From assembly GCF_009806555.1 (NCBI RefSeq), contig NZ_VUOK01000061.1:62001-126000 (forward strand): a stretch of 64,000 nucleotides of DNA. Direction: 5' to 3'. The notes under the pieces are model-generated. The model saw only the letters and a program-made list of their open reading frames with translations. It was not told where the DNA came from and made no database searches. Source of the stretch: Methylobacterium sp. 2A. GTDB taxonomy: Bacteria > Pseudomonadota > Alphaproteobacteria > Rhizobiales > Beijerinckiaceae. The position numbers and the translations under genes were made by a program. Below, one piece after another: positions 8,013 through 17,375 of this stretch. Within the stretch, counting starts at the first letter, position 1; each line of letters opens with the position of its first letter.

Positions 8013-8960
8013 ATGAGCACGCGGGTCGCGACATCCGTCACCGATGACAGCGCGCGCGCCGCCCCGGAGGCCGATCTGGCGGGACGGCGGCGGCTCGTCG
8101 GCATCGCGCTGATGTGCGGGGCGGTGGCGTTCTTCGCGAGCCTCGACGCCTGCGGCAAGACGCTGGCGCGGGCGGGCGTCGATCCGCTCGTCACGACCTT
8201 CATGCGCTACGCGGCGAGCGTCGCCATGATCTCGCTGTTCATCAACCCGGTGCGCACCCCGGGCGTGGTGAAGAGCCGGCGCCTCCCGCTGCAGATCGTC
8301 CGCTCGCTGCTGCTGTTCGCCTCGACGGCGCTCAACTTCCTGGCCCTGCGCTACCTGCAGATGGCCGAGACGATCTCGATCCAGTTCGCCGCGCCGCTCA
8401 CCGTGGCGCTGCTCGCCGGGCCGCTGCTGGGCGAGTGGTCGTCGCGGGCGCGGCTCATGGCGATCGGCGTCGGCTTCCTCGGCGTGCTGGTGATCGTGCG
8501 GCCGGGCGTCGGCGGGATGCATCCGGCCGTGCTGCTCTGCGTCGCCAACGTCGTGGTCTACGCCCTCTACGCGATCATCACGCGCAAGCTCGCGGCCTAT
8601 GATTCGACCGCCACGACCATGTTCTACACGGGGCTCGCGGGCCTCGCGCTGATGGCCCCGCTCCTGCCCTGGATCTGGACGAGCCCGGCGAGCCTGAGCC
8701 ATTGGGCGCTGCTCATCGGCGTCGCGCTGTTCGGAACGCTGGGCCACTGGCTGCTGGTGCTGGCCCATGCAAGGGCGCCGGCCAACGTGCTGGCGCCGTT
8801 CATCTACACGCAGCTGCTCTGGTCCGTGACCTTCGGCTTCCTGCTGTTCGGCGACCTGCCGAGCCGCTGGACCGTGGCGGGCGCCATGATCGTGGTCGGC
8901 TCGGGGCTCTATCTCCTGGCGCAGGAGACGATCCGCCGGGAGGCGCGGCCGGCCGCCTGA
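8013..8960 (+). CDS. DMT-family (EamA) transporter
   Basis: 315 aa inner-membrane protein with about ten hydrophobic segments arranged as two EamA repeats. The first starts around LVGIALMCGAVAFFASLDAC and the second after HPAVLLCVANVVVYALYAII. Such drug/metabolite transporters usually export small metabolites or amino acids; the substrate cannot be told from sequence. The start is taken at the ATG 8013. A TTG nine bases upstream is possible but less likely. Confidence 0.88.
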   Translation: MSTRVATSVTDDSARAAPEADLAGRRRLVGIALMCGAVAFFASLDACGKTLARAGVDPLVTTFMRYAASVAMISLFINPVRTPGVVKSRRLPLQIVRSLLLFASTALNFLALRYLQMAETISIQFAAPLTVALLAGPLLGEWSSRARLMAIGVGFLGVLVIVRPGVGGMHPAVLLCVANVVVYALYAIITRKLAAYDSTATTMFYTGLAGLALMAPLLPWIWTSPASLSHWALLIGVALFGTLGHWLLVLAHARAPANVLAPFIYTQLLWSVTFGFLLFGDLPSRWTVAGAMIVVGSGLYLLAQETIRREARPAA

Positions 8961-8978
8961 GGCGACCGGCCTGAACGC

Positions 8979-9248
8979 TTAGCGGCCGAGACGCTCCTGG
9001 CGCTCCATCCGCTCCTCGCGGCGGTTCTCGCGGGCGCGGCGGGCCGGATCCGGATCGGTGCCGAGCACGCCGCCGACCGTGCCGGTGGCCGCGCCCACGG
9101 CCCCGCCGACGACGCCGCCCACCGGGCCGGCCGCGGCCGAGCCGTCCTCGACGCCGCGCTGGGCACCCCGCACCGTGCCCTGGGCCTGGGCGGCGCCCGC
9201 GAAGGCGATTGGCGCGAGGGCGAGGGTCGTGATCAGAAGCTTTTTCAT
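8979..9248 (-). CDS. small exported glycine-rich protein
   Basis: 89 aa. The first 22 residues (MKKLLITTLALAPIAFAGAA, then QAQ) form a standard Sec signal peptide with an AQA cleavage site. The mature part is a glycine/valine/alanine repeat (GGVVGGAVGAATGTVGGVLG) followed by a charged Arg/Glu tail. This resembles the short exported proteins common in Methylobacterium that have no assigned function. It is convergent with the DMT transporter gene and divergent from ileS. Confidence 0.7.
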   Translation of the reverse strand: MKKLLITTLALAPIAFAGAAQAQGTVRGAQRGVEDGSAAAGPVGGVVGGAVGAATGTVGGVLGTDPDPARRARENRREERMERQERLGR

Positions 9249-9579
9249 GGGTCTCCTCCCGGAGCTGGATCTGGGTCGGCTCCGCCTCGGCGGGCGGAGG
9301 GTGTGTCGGTCAACGGTTCAGGCGGCGATTGGTCCCATCCAAAGTCACGGGCGCGTGATCCGCGCTGCCGCTGGCCTCGGGCCGGGGCGGCTGATAGAGA
9401 ACGCCACATGCCCGCTTCGCGCGCCCTGCGCGGCTTCAGCCGCCCGATTCGAATTACCGGCCCGGCCTCCGCCTGAGGGCCCGCTCCAGCGTGGCCGCGC
9501 GGAGGTCCGGGATCCTCCTGCCGCCCGACCCGATTCCGCCGGCCCGACGCTGCCGGCCCGACCGCCGATGCGAGATCCG

Positions 9580-12546
9580 ATGACCACCGCCGAGACCGCG
9601 CCGACCCGCGACTATTCCAAGACCCTGTTCCTGCCGCAGACCGAGTTCCCGATGCGCGCCGGCCTGCCGGTCCGCGAACCGCTCTTCCTCGAGCGCTGGA
9701 GGCGGATCGACCTCTACGGCAAGCTGCGCGCCCGCGGCCAGGGACGGCCGAAATTCGTGCTCCACGACGGCCCGCCCTATGCCAACGGCAACATCCATAT
9801 CGGCACGGCGCTCAACAAGATCCTCAAGGACGTGGTGGTGCGCTCCCAGGGGGCGCTCGGCTTCGATGCCAACTACGTCCCGGGCTGGGACTGCCACGGC
9901 CTGCCGATCGAGTGGAAGATCGAGGAGCAGTACCGCGCCAAGGGCCGCAACAAGGACGACGTGCCGGTGATCGAGTTCCGGCAGGAATGCCGGACCTTCG
10001 CGGCCCAGTGGCTCGACGTGCAGCGGGAAGAGTTCAAGCGGCTCGGCGTCACCGGCGACTGGGACCACCCCTACGCCACCATGGCCTACCCGGCCGAGGC
10101 CGTGATCGCCGACGAGCTGATGAAGTTCTCGATGAACGGCCAGCTCTATCGCGGCTCCAAGCCGGTGATGTGGTCGGTGGTCGAGAAGACCGCGCTCGCT
10201 GAAGCCGAGGTCGAGTACGAGGAGCACGTCAGCGACACGATCTTTTGTGCGTTTCCGATCGTGTCCGGCGCCGAGGGTGACCTCGCTGAGGCCCGCGTGG
10301 TGATCTGGACCACGACGCCCTGGACGATCCCCGGCAACCGTGCGGTCGCCTATTCCAAGAAGATCGCCTACGGCCTGTACCGGGTCACCGAGGCGCCGGC
10401 CGACAATTGGGCGACCCCCGGCCAGACCTATGTGCTCGCCGACAGCCTTGCCGCCACGGTGTTCAAGGCTGCTCGGGTCGAGGCGTTCGAGCGCGTCGGC
10501 GACGTGCGCCCGGACGTGCTCGCCGGCCTTTCCCTGGCCCATCCCCTGGCGGCGCTCGGCTACGGCTTCGCGGTGCCGATGCTCGACGGCGACCACGTCA
10601 CCGACGAATCCGGCACGGGCTTCGTCCACACGGCCCCGGGCCACGGCCGCGAGGATTTCGAGCTCTGGATGGCGAGCGGCCGCCTGCTCGCCGAGCGCGG
10701 GATCGACCCGACCATCCCCTACACGGTGGATGCCGACGGCGCGCTGACCAAGGCCGCCCCCGGCTTCGAGGGCAGACGCGTCCTCACCGACAAGGGCGAG
10801 AAGGGCGACGCCAACAAGGCGGTCATCGCCGCGCTGACGGAGGCCGGGGCGCTCGTCGCCCGCGGGGTGCTGCGCCACCAGTACCCGCATTCCTGGCGCT
10901 CCAAGAAGCCGGTCATCTTCCGTAACACCCCGCAATGGTTCATCGCCATGGACCGGCCGGTGGATTCGCTCGGCAACCGGACGCTGCGCGAGGTGGCGCT
11001 CCAGGGCATCGACGACACCCAGTGGGTGCCGACGCAGGGCAAAAACCGCATCACCGGCATGGTCGCCAACCGGCCGGACTGGGTTGTGTCGCGCCAGCGT
11101 GCCTGGGGCGTGCCGATCACCGTGTTCGTGCATCGGGAGACCGGCGAGATCCTGAAGGACGCGGCCGTCAACGCCCGCATCCGCGACGCCTTCGCCACGG
11201 AGGGCGCCGACGCGTGGTTCCGGGACGATGCGGCGCAGCGCTTCCTGGCGCCCGAGCACGACCCGGCCGCCTACGAGAAGGTCACCGACGTCCTCGACGT
11301 CTGGTTCGATTCGGGCTCGACCCACGCCTTCGTGCTGGACGATCCGGAGGCTTTCCCGGGGCTCGCCGGCGTCACGCGCGTCCGCGATGGCGGGCAGGAC
11401 CGGGTCATGTACCTGGAGGGGTCGGACCAGCACCGCGGCTGGTTCCAGTCCTCGCTGCTCGAATCCTCCGGGACCCGCGGCCGGGCGCCCTATGACATCG
11501 TCCTGACCCACGGCTTCGTGCTCGACGGCAAGGGCCTGAAGATGTCGAAGTCGAAGGGCAACGTCGTCGCGCCGCAGAGCGTCATCAAGGATTCGGGCGC
11601 CGACATCCTGCGCCTGTGGGTGGCCGCCTCCGACTATACCGACGACCTTCGCATCGGGCCGGAGATCATCAAGACGTTTGCCGAGACCTACCGGAAGCTG
11701 CGCAACTCCCTGCGCTGGATGCTCGGCTCCCTGGCGCATCGCGTACCGGGCGACGACGTCGCGTTCCAAAAAATGCCGGAGCTGGAGCGGCTGATCCTGC
11801 ACCGGCTGGCCGAGCTCGACGGCGAGATCCGCGAGGCCTACGCGACCTTCGACACCAAGCGGGTGGTGGCGCTGCTCAACGGCTTCATGACCGGCGACCT
11901 GTCGTCCTTCTACTTCGACGTGCGCAAGGACGCCCTGTACTGCGACCCGATCTCCTCGGTGCGCCGCCGGGCGGCCCTTCAGGTGATCGACGAGGCCTTC
12001 CGGCGGGCGGCGATCTGGCTCGCGCCGGTGCTCGCCTTCACGGCCGAGGAGGCGTGGCTCGAGCGCTACCCGTCCGAGGACGGCTCGGTGCATCTCCAGA
12101 CCCTGCCGGAGACGCCGGCCGCCTGGCTCGACCCCGCCCTCGCGGAGCGCTGGCAAAGAATCCGGCGGGTGCGGCGGGTGGTGACCGGCGCCCTGGAGAT
12201 CGAGCGGGCGGCCAAGCGGATCGGCGCGAGCCTAGAGGCGGCGCCGACGGTCTATGTCGCGGATCCGGAGCTGCTGGCGGCGCTGGAGGGCTGCGACTTC
12301 GCCGATACCTGCATCACCTCCGCCATCACCGTGGTGGCGGGCGACGGCCCGGCGGATGCGTTCCGGCTCGACGAGGTGCGCGGCGTCGCCGTGGTGCCGA
12401 GCCCGGCCGAGGGTCGCAAATGCGCCCGCTCCTGGCGGGTCAGCCCGGAGGTGGGCAGCGATCCGGATTATCCGGACGTCACCCCCCGCGACGCCCAGGC
12501 CCTGCGCGAGTGGGATGCGGCGCATCCGGAGGCGAGCGCGGCGTGA
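9580..12546 (+). CDS. ileS: isoleucyl-tRNA synthetase
   Basis: 988 aa class Ia synthetase charging tRNA-Ile. The catalytic HIGH region reads PPYANGNIHIGTALNKILKD, so the second His of HIGH is Thr here. KMSKS is present as GLKMSKSKGNVV. The editing domain (TTTPWTIPGNRAV) and anticodon-binding domain are complete. The C-terminal zinc finger of the E. coli enzyme is reduced to one remaining cysteine in KCARSWRVSPEVGSDP, as in other shortened alphaproteobacterial versions. The ATG at 9580 is preferred over the in-frame ATG at 9568 and over much longer upstream frames. Confidence 0.96.
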   Translation: MTTAETAPTRDYSKTLFLPQTEFPMRAGLPVREPLFLERWRRIDLYGKLRARGQGRPKFVLHDGPPYANGNIHIGTALNKILKDVVVRSQGALGFDANYVPGWDCHGLPIEWKIEEQYRAKGRNKDDVPVIEFRQECRTFAAQWLDVQREEFKRLGVTGDWDHPYATMAYPAEAVIADELMKFSMNGQLYRGSKPVMWSVVEKTALAEAEVEYEEHVSDTIFCAFPIVSGAEGDLAEARVVIWTTTPWTIPGNRAVAYSKKIAYGLYRVTEAPADNWATPGQTYVLADSLAATVFKAARVEAFERVGDVRPDVLAGLSLAHPLAALGYGFAVPMLDGDHVTDESGTGFVHTAPGHGREDFELWMASGRLLAERGIDPTIPYTVDADGALTKAAPGFEGRRVLTDKGEKGDANKAVIAALTEAGALVARGVLRHQYPHSWRSKKPVIFRNTPQWFIAMDRPVDSLGNRTLREVALQGIDDTQWVPTQGKNRITGMVANRPDWVVSRQRAWGVPITVFVHRETGEILKDAAVNARIRDAFATEGADAWFRDDAAQRFLAPEHDPAAYEKVTDVLDVWFDSGSTHAFVLDDPEAFPGLAGVTRVRDGGQDRVMYLEGSDQHRGWFQSSLLESSGTRGRAPYDIVLTHGFVLDGKGLKMSKSKGNVVAPQSVIKDSGADILRLWVAASDYTDDLRIGPEIIKTFAETYRKLRNSLRWMLGSLAHRVPGDDVAFQKMPELERLILHRLAELDGEIREAYATFDTKRVVALLNGFMTGDLSSFYFDVRKDALYCDPISSVRRRAALQVIDEAFRRAAIWLAPVLAFTAEEAWLERYPSEDGSVHLQTLPETPAAWLDPALAERWQRIRRVRRVVTGALEIERAAKRIGASLEAAPTVYVADPELLAALEGCDFADTCITSAITVVAGDGPADAFRLDEVRGVAVVPSPAEGRKCARSWRVSPEVGSDPDYPDVTPRDAQALREWDAAHPEASAA

Positions 12547-12570
12547 GGGCTGTGCTCACCGCCGCCGCAG

Positions 12571-12776
12571 CACCCCCCTCTCCCCGCTTGCGGGGAGAGG
12601 CCCGCCCGGACCGCGTCGTCCGGGCGGGAAGCGGAGGCGCAGCCGGAGCGGCGGTGAGGGGGCGGCTCCGGATGAGTCTCTTCCGTCCAAGCCCCCTCAC
12701 CCCCGGCTGCCGCCTTGCTTCGTCGACGGCAAGGTCGCCGAAGCCCTCTCCCCGCGCGCGGGGAGAGGGGGTTTCC
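12571..12776. repeat. intergenic palindromic repeat between ileS and lspA
   Basis: A roughly 200-bp element bounded by two near-identical hairpins: CTCTCCCCGCTTGCGGGGAG near 12577 and CTCTCCCCGCGCGCGGGGAG near 12752. Between them CGCCCGGACCGCGTCGTCCGGGCGG forms another stem, and AGCGGCGGTGAGGGGG is roughly complementary to CCCCCTCACCCCCGGCTGCCGC. It reads as one large nested palindrome typical of dispersed non-coding repeats, and it separates ileS from lspA although both are on the plus strand. Confidence 0.75.
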
Positions 12777-12799
12777 ACCCTCGTCCGCGCGGTCGCCGC

Positions 12800-13312
12800 A
12801 TGACCCCCTTCCGCGCCGGCCTCACGGCCCTCCTGCTCACCCTCCTCCTCGACCAAGCCTCCAAGCTCGGCCTCTATCTCGGCACCGACCTCGTGCTGAC
12901 CCAACCCTGGCGGCTGGCGCCGTTTGCCGACTTCGTGGTGGTCTGGAACCGGGGCGTCTCCTACGGCCTGTTCCAGCAGGAAGGCGGGCTCGGGCGGTGG
13001 CTCCTCGTGGTCCTCTCGCTCGCCGCCGCCCTCGGCCTCGGGCTCTGGATGCGCCGGGCGGGCTCCCGGCTGCTGGCCGTCGCCCTCGGGCTGATCGTCG
13101 GCGGGGCGCTCGGCAACGCCATCGACCGGGCCGTCTACGGGGCGGTGTTCGACTTCGTGCACCTGCACGCGGGCCATTGGTCCTGGTACGTGTTCAACAT
13201 CGCCGATGCGGCGATCGTGGCCGGCGTGATCGGCCTGATCCTCGACAGCTTGGTCCCGGCCGGTCGGCGCCGGGGGGAAACGACGCCCGGCGATCCGGCG
13301 GCGCCGCTGTGA
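12800..13312 (+). CDS. lspA: lipoprotein signal peptidase (signal peptidase II)
   Basis: 170 aa inner-membrane aspartic protease that removes signal peptides from diacylglyceryl-modified prolipoproteins. It has four hydrophobic segments. The catalytic aspartates are in the conserved GGALGNAIDRAVYGAVFDFVHL and FNIADAAI motifs. The start at 12800 gives MTPFRAGLTALLLTLLLDQA, the usual LspA N-terminus, while upstream frame sequence is repeat-derived. The ileS-lspA order is common in bacteria. Confidence 0.95.
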   Translation: MTPFRAGLTALLLTLLLDQASKLGLYLGTDLVLTQPWRLAPFADFVVVWNRGVSYGLFQQEGGLGRWLLVVLSLAAALGLGLWMRRAGSRLLAVALGLIVGGALGNAIDRAVYGAVFDFVHLHAGHWSWYVFNIADAAIVAGVIGLILDSLVPAGRRRGETTPGDPAAPL

Positions 13313-13472
13313 TGCGCGCACCACAGCGGCCGGGCGACAGCCCCACGCGCGCTTGCCGTGGTCAAGGCGCCATACGATCGCCGGAAACCGGTCTCAGGCC
13401 GGGACCCGTCGGATCAGGCCGCGCCGCGGCCATCCTCGAGCCGGACCCGCCGGCCGGAACCCGTGAGGCAGC

Positions 13473-14135
13473 ATGACCGGGCATCGCAGGCTTCGACTCC
13501 TCCTCCCCGCCGCTTTCGCCCTGACGCCGCTGCTGTCGGTCTGCGCCCAGGCGCAGGAGCGCGGCGAGTTCATGCGCGACGCCCTGTCGGGGATCGGCCT
13601 TTTGGAGAAGCGCCAGGATCCGATCGACTATCACGAGCGCCCGCCTCTGGTGATGCCGCCCAAGCTCGACGGCAAGGCCCTGCCCCAGCCCCGGGCCCGC
13701 TCGACCAGCACCGCCTGGCCGAAGGATCCCGAGATCGCCGAGCGCGAGCGCGCGGCCGTCGAGCGGCGCAATCCCAAGGGCACCCAGGCCCGGGGCCGCT
13801 ACGACGACAACAACGCCACGCTCTCCGTGGACGAGATGCGCAGCGGCCGCCGCGCCGGGGCGAGCCTGACCACCGAGGCCGAGCGCAAGCCCGGCGACAA
13901 CAACCGCGACGACAGCCTGCTCAGCCCCTTCGAACTGCTCAAGGGCAAGAGCGCCAATGCCGAGCCCTCCGACGTGGAGCCGAGCCGCGACGTGCTGACG
14001 GATCCGCCGACCGGCTACCGGCAGTCGCCCAAGAAGCTGGCACGTCCGCCGTCGAACGAACCGATCAACAATGCCAGCCGCGAGAAGGAGGAGTCCGATC
14101 CCGGGGCCTACCTCCGCCAGCGCGCGCAGCAGTAA
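13473..14135 (+). CDS. exported hypothetical protein upstream of M16 peptidases
   Basis: 220 aa, unrecognised function. A signal peptide is visible at residues 1 to about 28 (LLLPAAFALTPLLSVCAQAQ). The mature part is hydrophilic and probably disordered, rich in Asn, Arg, Asp and Pro, with repeated charged motifs such as RYDDNNATLSVDE and DNNRDDSLLSPFELLKGK. I recall similar proteins between lspA and M16 peptidases in related Rhizobiales, which would suggest an envelope-linked role; that is context, not proof. Confidence 0.75.
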   Translation: MTGHRRLRLLLPAAFALTPLLSVCAQAQERGEFMRDALSGIGLLEKRQDPIDYHERPPLVMPPKLDGKALPQPRARSTSTAWPKDPEIAERERAAVERRNPKGTQARGRYDDNNATLSVDEMRSGRRAGASLTTEAERKPGDNNRDDSLLSPFELLKGKSANAEPSDVEPSRDVLTDPPTGYRQSPKKLARPPSNEPINNASREKEESDPGAYLRQRAQQ

Positions 14136-14293
14136 CCGGAACGCCGTGTCGCTGTTGCAACGGCGCCACGGCATGGCAACATGACATGATCGTCCCGGTG
14201 CGGTTCTTGCCCGCCGGCGACCAGGACGGCCCCGATCCGCACAGGCGTCCCGACGCGCGGCGTCGGGTATCGGGCCGGCAGAAGGAAAGCGGA

Positions 14294-15703
14294 ATGCACC
14301 TGTTCAGGACGGCGACGCCCCCCCTCTTCCCGCTGCGTCCGGGCTCGGCCTTCGGCGCCAGCGCCGGCCGGGGCGACGCCGCGCCGTTCGGGCGGTCCGA
14401 GGCGGGCGGACCGGAGGTGACGGCCTTCACCCTCGACAACGGCCTCGACGTGGTGGTGGTGCCCGACCATCGCGCCCCCGTCGCCACCCACATGATCTGG
14501 TACCGCAACGGCTCGGCCGATGATCCGCTCGGTCAGTCGGGCATCGCCCACTTCCTCGAGCACCTGATGTTCAAGGGCACCGAGAAGCACCCGGTCGGCG
14601 CCTTCTCCAAGGCGGTGTCGGGCCTCGGCGGCCAGGAGAACGCCTTCACCAGCTACGACTACACCGCCTATTTCCAGCGGGTCGCCCGGGACCATCTCGG
14701 CACCATGATGGAATTCGAGGCCGACCGGATGAGCGGCCTCGTCCTCGACGACGCCGTCGTTGCGCCCGAGCGCGACGTGGTGCTGGAGGAGCGGCGCATG
14801 CGGGTCGAGACCGACCCCTCCGCCCAGCTGTCCGAGGCGATGGCGGCCGGCCTGTTCGTGCATCACCCCTACGGGATCCCGATCATCGGCTGGATGCACG
14901 AGATCGAGGGCCTGAACCGCGAGCACGCGCTGGCCTATTACAAGCGCTTCTACACCCCCGAGAACGCCATCCTGGTGGTGGCGGGCGATGTGACCCCGGA
15001 CGAGGTCCGCCGTCTCGCTGAGGCCACCTACGGCCGCGTGGCGCCCCAGGGCGCCCGGCCCGAGCGTGTGCGGGCGCGGGAGCCGGAGCCGAAGGCGCTG
15101 CGCCGCGTCGCGGTGGCCGACCCGAAGGTCGAGCAGCCGACCCTGCAGCGCCTCTACCTGACCCCGTCCTGCATCACCGCCCGCGACGGCGGCTGCCACG
15201 ACCTCGAACTGCTGGCCGAGGTGCTGGGCGGCGGCTCGACCTCCTACCTCTACCGCAAGCTGGTCATGGAGAGCGGCCTCGCGGTGAATGCCGGCGCCTG
15301 GTACATGGGCTCGGCGATCGACGACACCCGCTTCTCCGTCTACGCGGTGCCGGCCGAGGGCGTGCCCCTGGAGAAGCTGGAGGAGGCCGTCGACAAGGTG
15401 CTGCGCCGCGCCCCGGCGGAGGCCCTCGACGCCGAGGCGATCGAGCGCGCCAAGACCCGGCTCGTCGCCGAGACGGTCTATTCCTCGGACAGCCAGTCGT
15501 CGCTGGCCCGCATCTACGGTTCGGCGCTGGCGATCGGCGAGACCATCGAGGAGGTCCGCCGCTGGCCGACCGACATCGAGGCGGTGACGCAGGACCGGCT
15601 GAAGGGCGCCGCCGAGCGCTGGCTGACCCCGGCCCGCTCGATCACCGGCTACCTGACCAAGGCGCAGGATCCCGACGCCCCCGTCGCGATGGCCGCCGAG
15701 TAA
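14294..15703 (+). CDS. M16-family zinc metallopeptidase, catalytic subunit
   Basis: 469 aa insulinase/processing-peptidase-like protein. The inverted zinc motif HFLEH is present in SGIAHFLEHLMFKGTEKHP, with the distal glutamate in the following helix (TMMEFEADRM). It lies 104 bp upstream of a second M16 gene that lacks this motif. Bacterial M16B enzymes commonly form such heterodimers of an active and an inactive half. The start is the ATG at 14294, preceded by GAAGGAAAG. It probably acts in the periplasm or cytoplasm on peptides; a clear signal peptide is not obvious. Confidence 0.9.
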   Translation: MHLFRTATPPLFPLRPGSAFGASAGRGDAAPFGRSEAGGPEVTAFTLDNGLDVVVVPDHRAPVATHMIWYRNGSADDPLGQSGIAHFLEHLMFKGTEKHPVGAFSKAVSGLGGQENAFTSYDYTAYFQRVARDHLGTMMEFEADRMSGLVLDDAVVAPERDVVLEERRMRVETDPSAQLSEAMAAGLFVHHPYGIPIIGWMHEIEGLNREHALAYYKRFYTPENAILVVAGDVTPDEVRRLAEATYGRVAPQGARPERVRAREPEPKALRRVAVADPKVEQPTLQRLYLTPSCITARDGGCHDLELLAEVLGGGSTSYLYRKLVMESGLAVNAGAWYMGSAIDDTRFSVYAVPAEGVPLEKLEEAVDKVLRRAPAEALDAEAIERAKTRLVAETVYSSDSQSSLARIYGSALAIGETIEEVRRWPTDIEAVTQDRLKGAAERWLTPARSITGYLTKAQDPDAPVAMAAE

Positions 15704-15807
15704 CCGCGGCTGCGTCCCGGCGGCCCTGCTCGGGGCCGCGACGGGGCGTGCCGTCCGGGAGCCTTGGCCCGCTCCGCCGTCGCCCGAGATAGAGACACGA
15801 GGTTCCC

Positions 15808-17100
15808 ATGAGCTTGACCGAGACCCTGGTCGAGACCGCAACCCCCGCCAGCTCGCCCACTACGGCGCTGCCGGTGGTCACCGCCCCCGGCATCGAGGCG
15901 TGGCACGTCGAATCCCCCGTCGTGCCGATGATCGCCCTGGCCTTCACCTTCGAGGGCGGCGCCGCGCAGGACCCGGCCGGTAAGTCGGGCTGCGCGCAGA
16001 TGCTGGCGCGGCTCCTCGACGAGGGGGCGGGCGACCTGACCTCCGACCTGTTCCAGGAGCGGCTGGCCGCCCGGGCGATCGAGCTCTCGTTCCATGCCGG
16101 GCCGGACGCGATCGGCGGCTCGCTGAAGATGCTGGTCAAGCACGCCGACGAGGCGATCGGGCTGCTCGCCCTGGCTTTGGCCAAGCCCCGCCTCGACCCG
16201 GACGCGATCGAGCGCGTCCGGGCTCAGATCATCGCCGGCCTGCGCTACCAGCAGAACGACCCTGGGGTGCTCGCCTCCCGCCGCTTCTTCAAGGAGGCCT
16301 TCGCCGGCCATCCCTACGCCCGCCCCTCCTCGGGCACGGTCGAGAGCGTCGCGGCGATCACCCGGGACGACCTCCTGGCGATGCATGCCCGCATCATCGG
16401 GCGCGGCCGGGTGAAGGTCGCGGCGGTCGGCGCGATCGGCGCCGAGCAACTCGCCGAGGGTCTCAACCGCGCCTTCGGAGCCCTGCCGGAGGCCGGAGAG
16501 CTGAAGGCGGTGCCGCGCACCGAGGTGCAGGATCTGGGCCGGCGCATCGTGGTCGATCTCGACGTGCCGCAATCGGTGATCCGCTTCGGCATGGCGGGCG
16601 TGCCCTGGCGCGATCCGGACTTCATCCCGGCCTACGTGCTGAACCACATCCTGGGCGGCGGCGCCTTCACGTCGCGCCTGTTCCAGGAGGTCCGCGAGAA
16701 GCGCGGCCTCGCCTACTCGGTCGGCACCTCGCTGGTGAGCCACCGCTCGGCCGCGATGACCTGGGGCTACACCGCCACCAAGAACGAGCGCGTCGGCGAG
16801 GCGCTCTCGGTGATCGGCGACGAGATCGGCCGCCTGATCACGGATGGGCCGGACGACGACGAGCTGCAGAAGGCCAAGGATTATCTCACCGGCTCCTACG
16901 CGCTCGGCTTCGACACCTCGACCAAGATCGCCCACCAGCTGGTGCAGATCGCCTTCGAGGAGCTGGGCATGGACTACATCGCCCGGCGCAACGCCCTGGT
17001 GGCGGCCGTGACGCAGGCCGATATCCGCCGCGCCGCCGCCCGCACCTTCGCGGACGGCAAGATGCTGGTGGTCGCCGCGGGCCGGCCGGTCGGGCTCTGA
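15808..17100 (+). CDS. M16-family peptidase-like protein, non-catalytic subunit
   Basis: 430 aa. It aligns in layout with the preceding M16 protein, but the zinc site is replaced by GCAQMLARLLDEGAG, so no HxxEH remains. The C-terminal half keeps the substrate-binding R/Y motif (LFQEVREKRGLAYSVGTSL) that non-catalytic M16B subunits supply to the active partner. The pair should form the usual closed chamber. It has its own ATG start after a purine-rich stretch and is very likely co-transcribed with the upstream gene. Confidence 0.88.
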   Translation: MSLTETLVETATPASSPTTALPVVTAPGIEAWHVESPVVPMIALAFTFEGGAAQDPAGKSGCAQMLARLLDEGAGDLTSDLFQERLAARAIELSFHAGPDAIGGSLKMLVKHADEAIGLLALALAKPRLDPDAIERVRAQIIAGLRYQQNDPGVLASRRFFKEAFAGHPYARPSSGTVESVAAITRDDLLAMHARIIGRGRVKVAAVGAIGAEQLAEGLNRAFGALPEAGELKAVPRTEVQDLGRRIVVDLDVPQSVIRFGMAGVPWRDPDFIPAYVLNHILGGGAFTSRLFQEVREKRGLAYSVGTSLVSHRSAAMTWGYTATKNERVGEALSVIGDEIGRLITDGPDDDELQKAKDYLTGSYALGFDTSTKIAHQLVQIAFEELGMDYIARRNALVAAVTQADIRRAAARTFADGKMLVVAAGRPVGL

Positions 17101-17147
17101 GAGGCAGGGCCGCTTCTCTCGGGCGGCGATCGGTGCATACTGAAGGT

Positions 17148-17375
17148 ATGACCGACCTCTTGGATCGGGCGATGAAAACCGCCCGCGCGCTGTCGCCCGA
17201 GATGCAGGATGAGATTGCTCGCCTCGTGCTGGCCTATGCGGGCCGGGACGAGGCGGTGATCGAACTCACGGCTGATGAAGTCGCTGATCTCGTCGAGGCG
17301 CAGGCCGAGAGGATGCGCGGGGATTTTGCACCAACGGCCGAGGTCGAGGCCGTCCTGTCCAAGTACCGCCTTTGA
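17148..17375 (+). CDS. antitoxin of a ParE-type toxin-antitoxin pair
   Basis: 75 aa, MTDLLDRAMKTARALSPEMQ start, largely helical and acidic (VIELTADEVADLVEAQAERM). It has the profile of the small antitoxins that precede RelE/ParE toxins. Start chosen at 17148 with GAAGG immediately upstream. The stop codon overlaps the TTG start of the toxin as TTGA, giving translational coupling. No DNA-binding domain is obvious. Confidence 0.75.
   Translation: MTDLLDRAMKTARALSPEMQDEIARLVLAYAGRDEAVIELTADEVADLVEAQAERMRGDFAPTAEVEAVLSKYRL

Noticed and set aside
9058..9579. N-terminal extension of IleS by about 170 codons
   Set aside because: The extension overlaps an exported-protein gene on the other strand and shows no IleS homology; MTTAETAPTRDYSKTLFLPQ is the usual start.
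12254..12799. Long in-frame extension upstream of LspA
   Set aside because: It runs through the ileS 3' end and a palindromic repeat. LspA begins naturally at 12800 with its first membrane segment.
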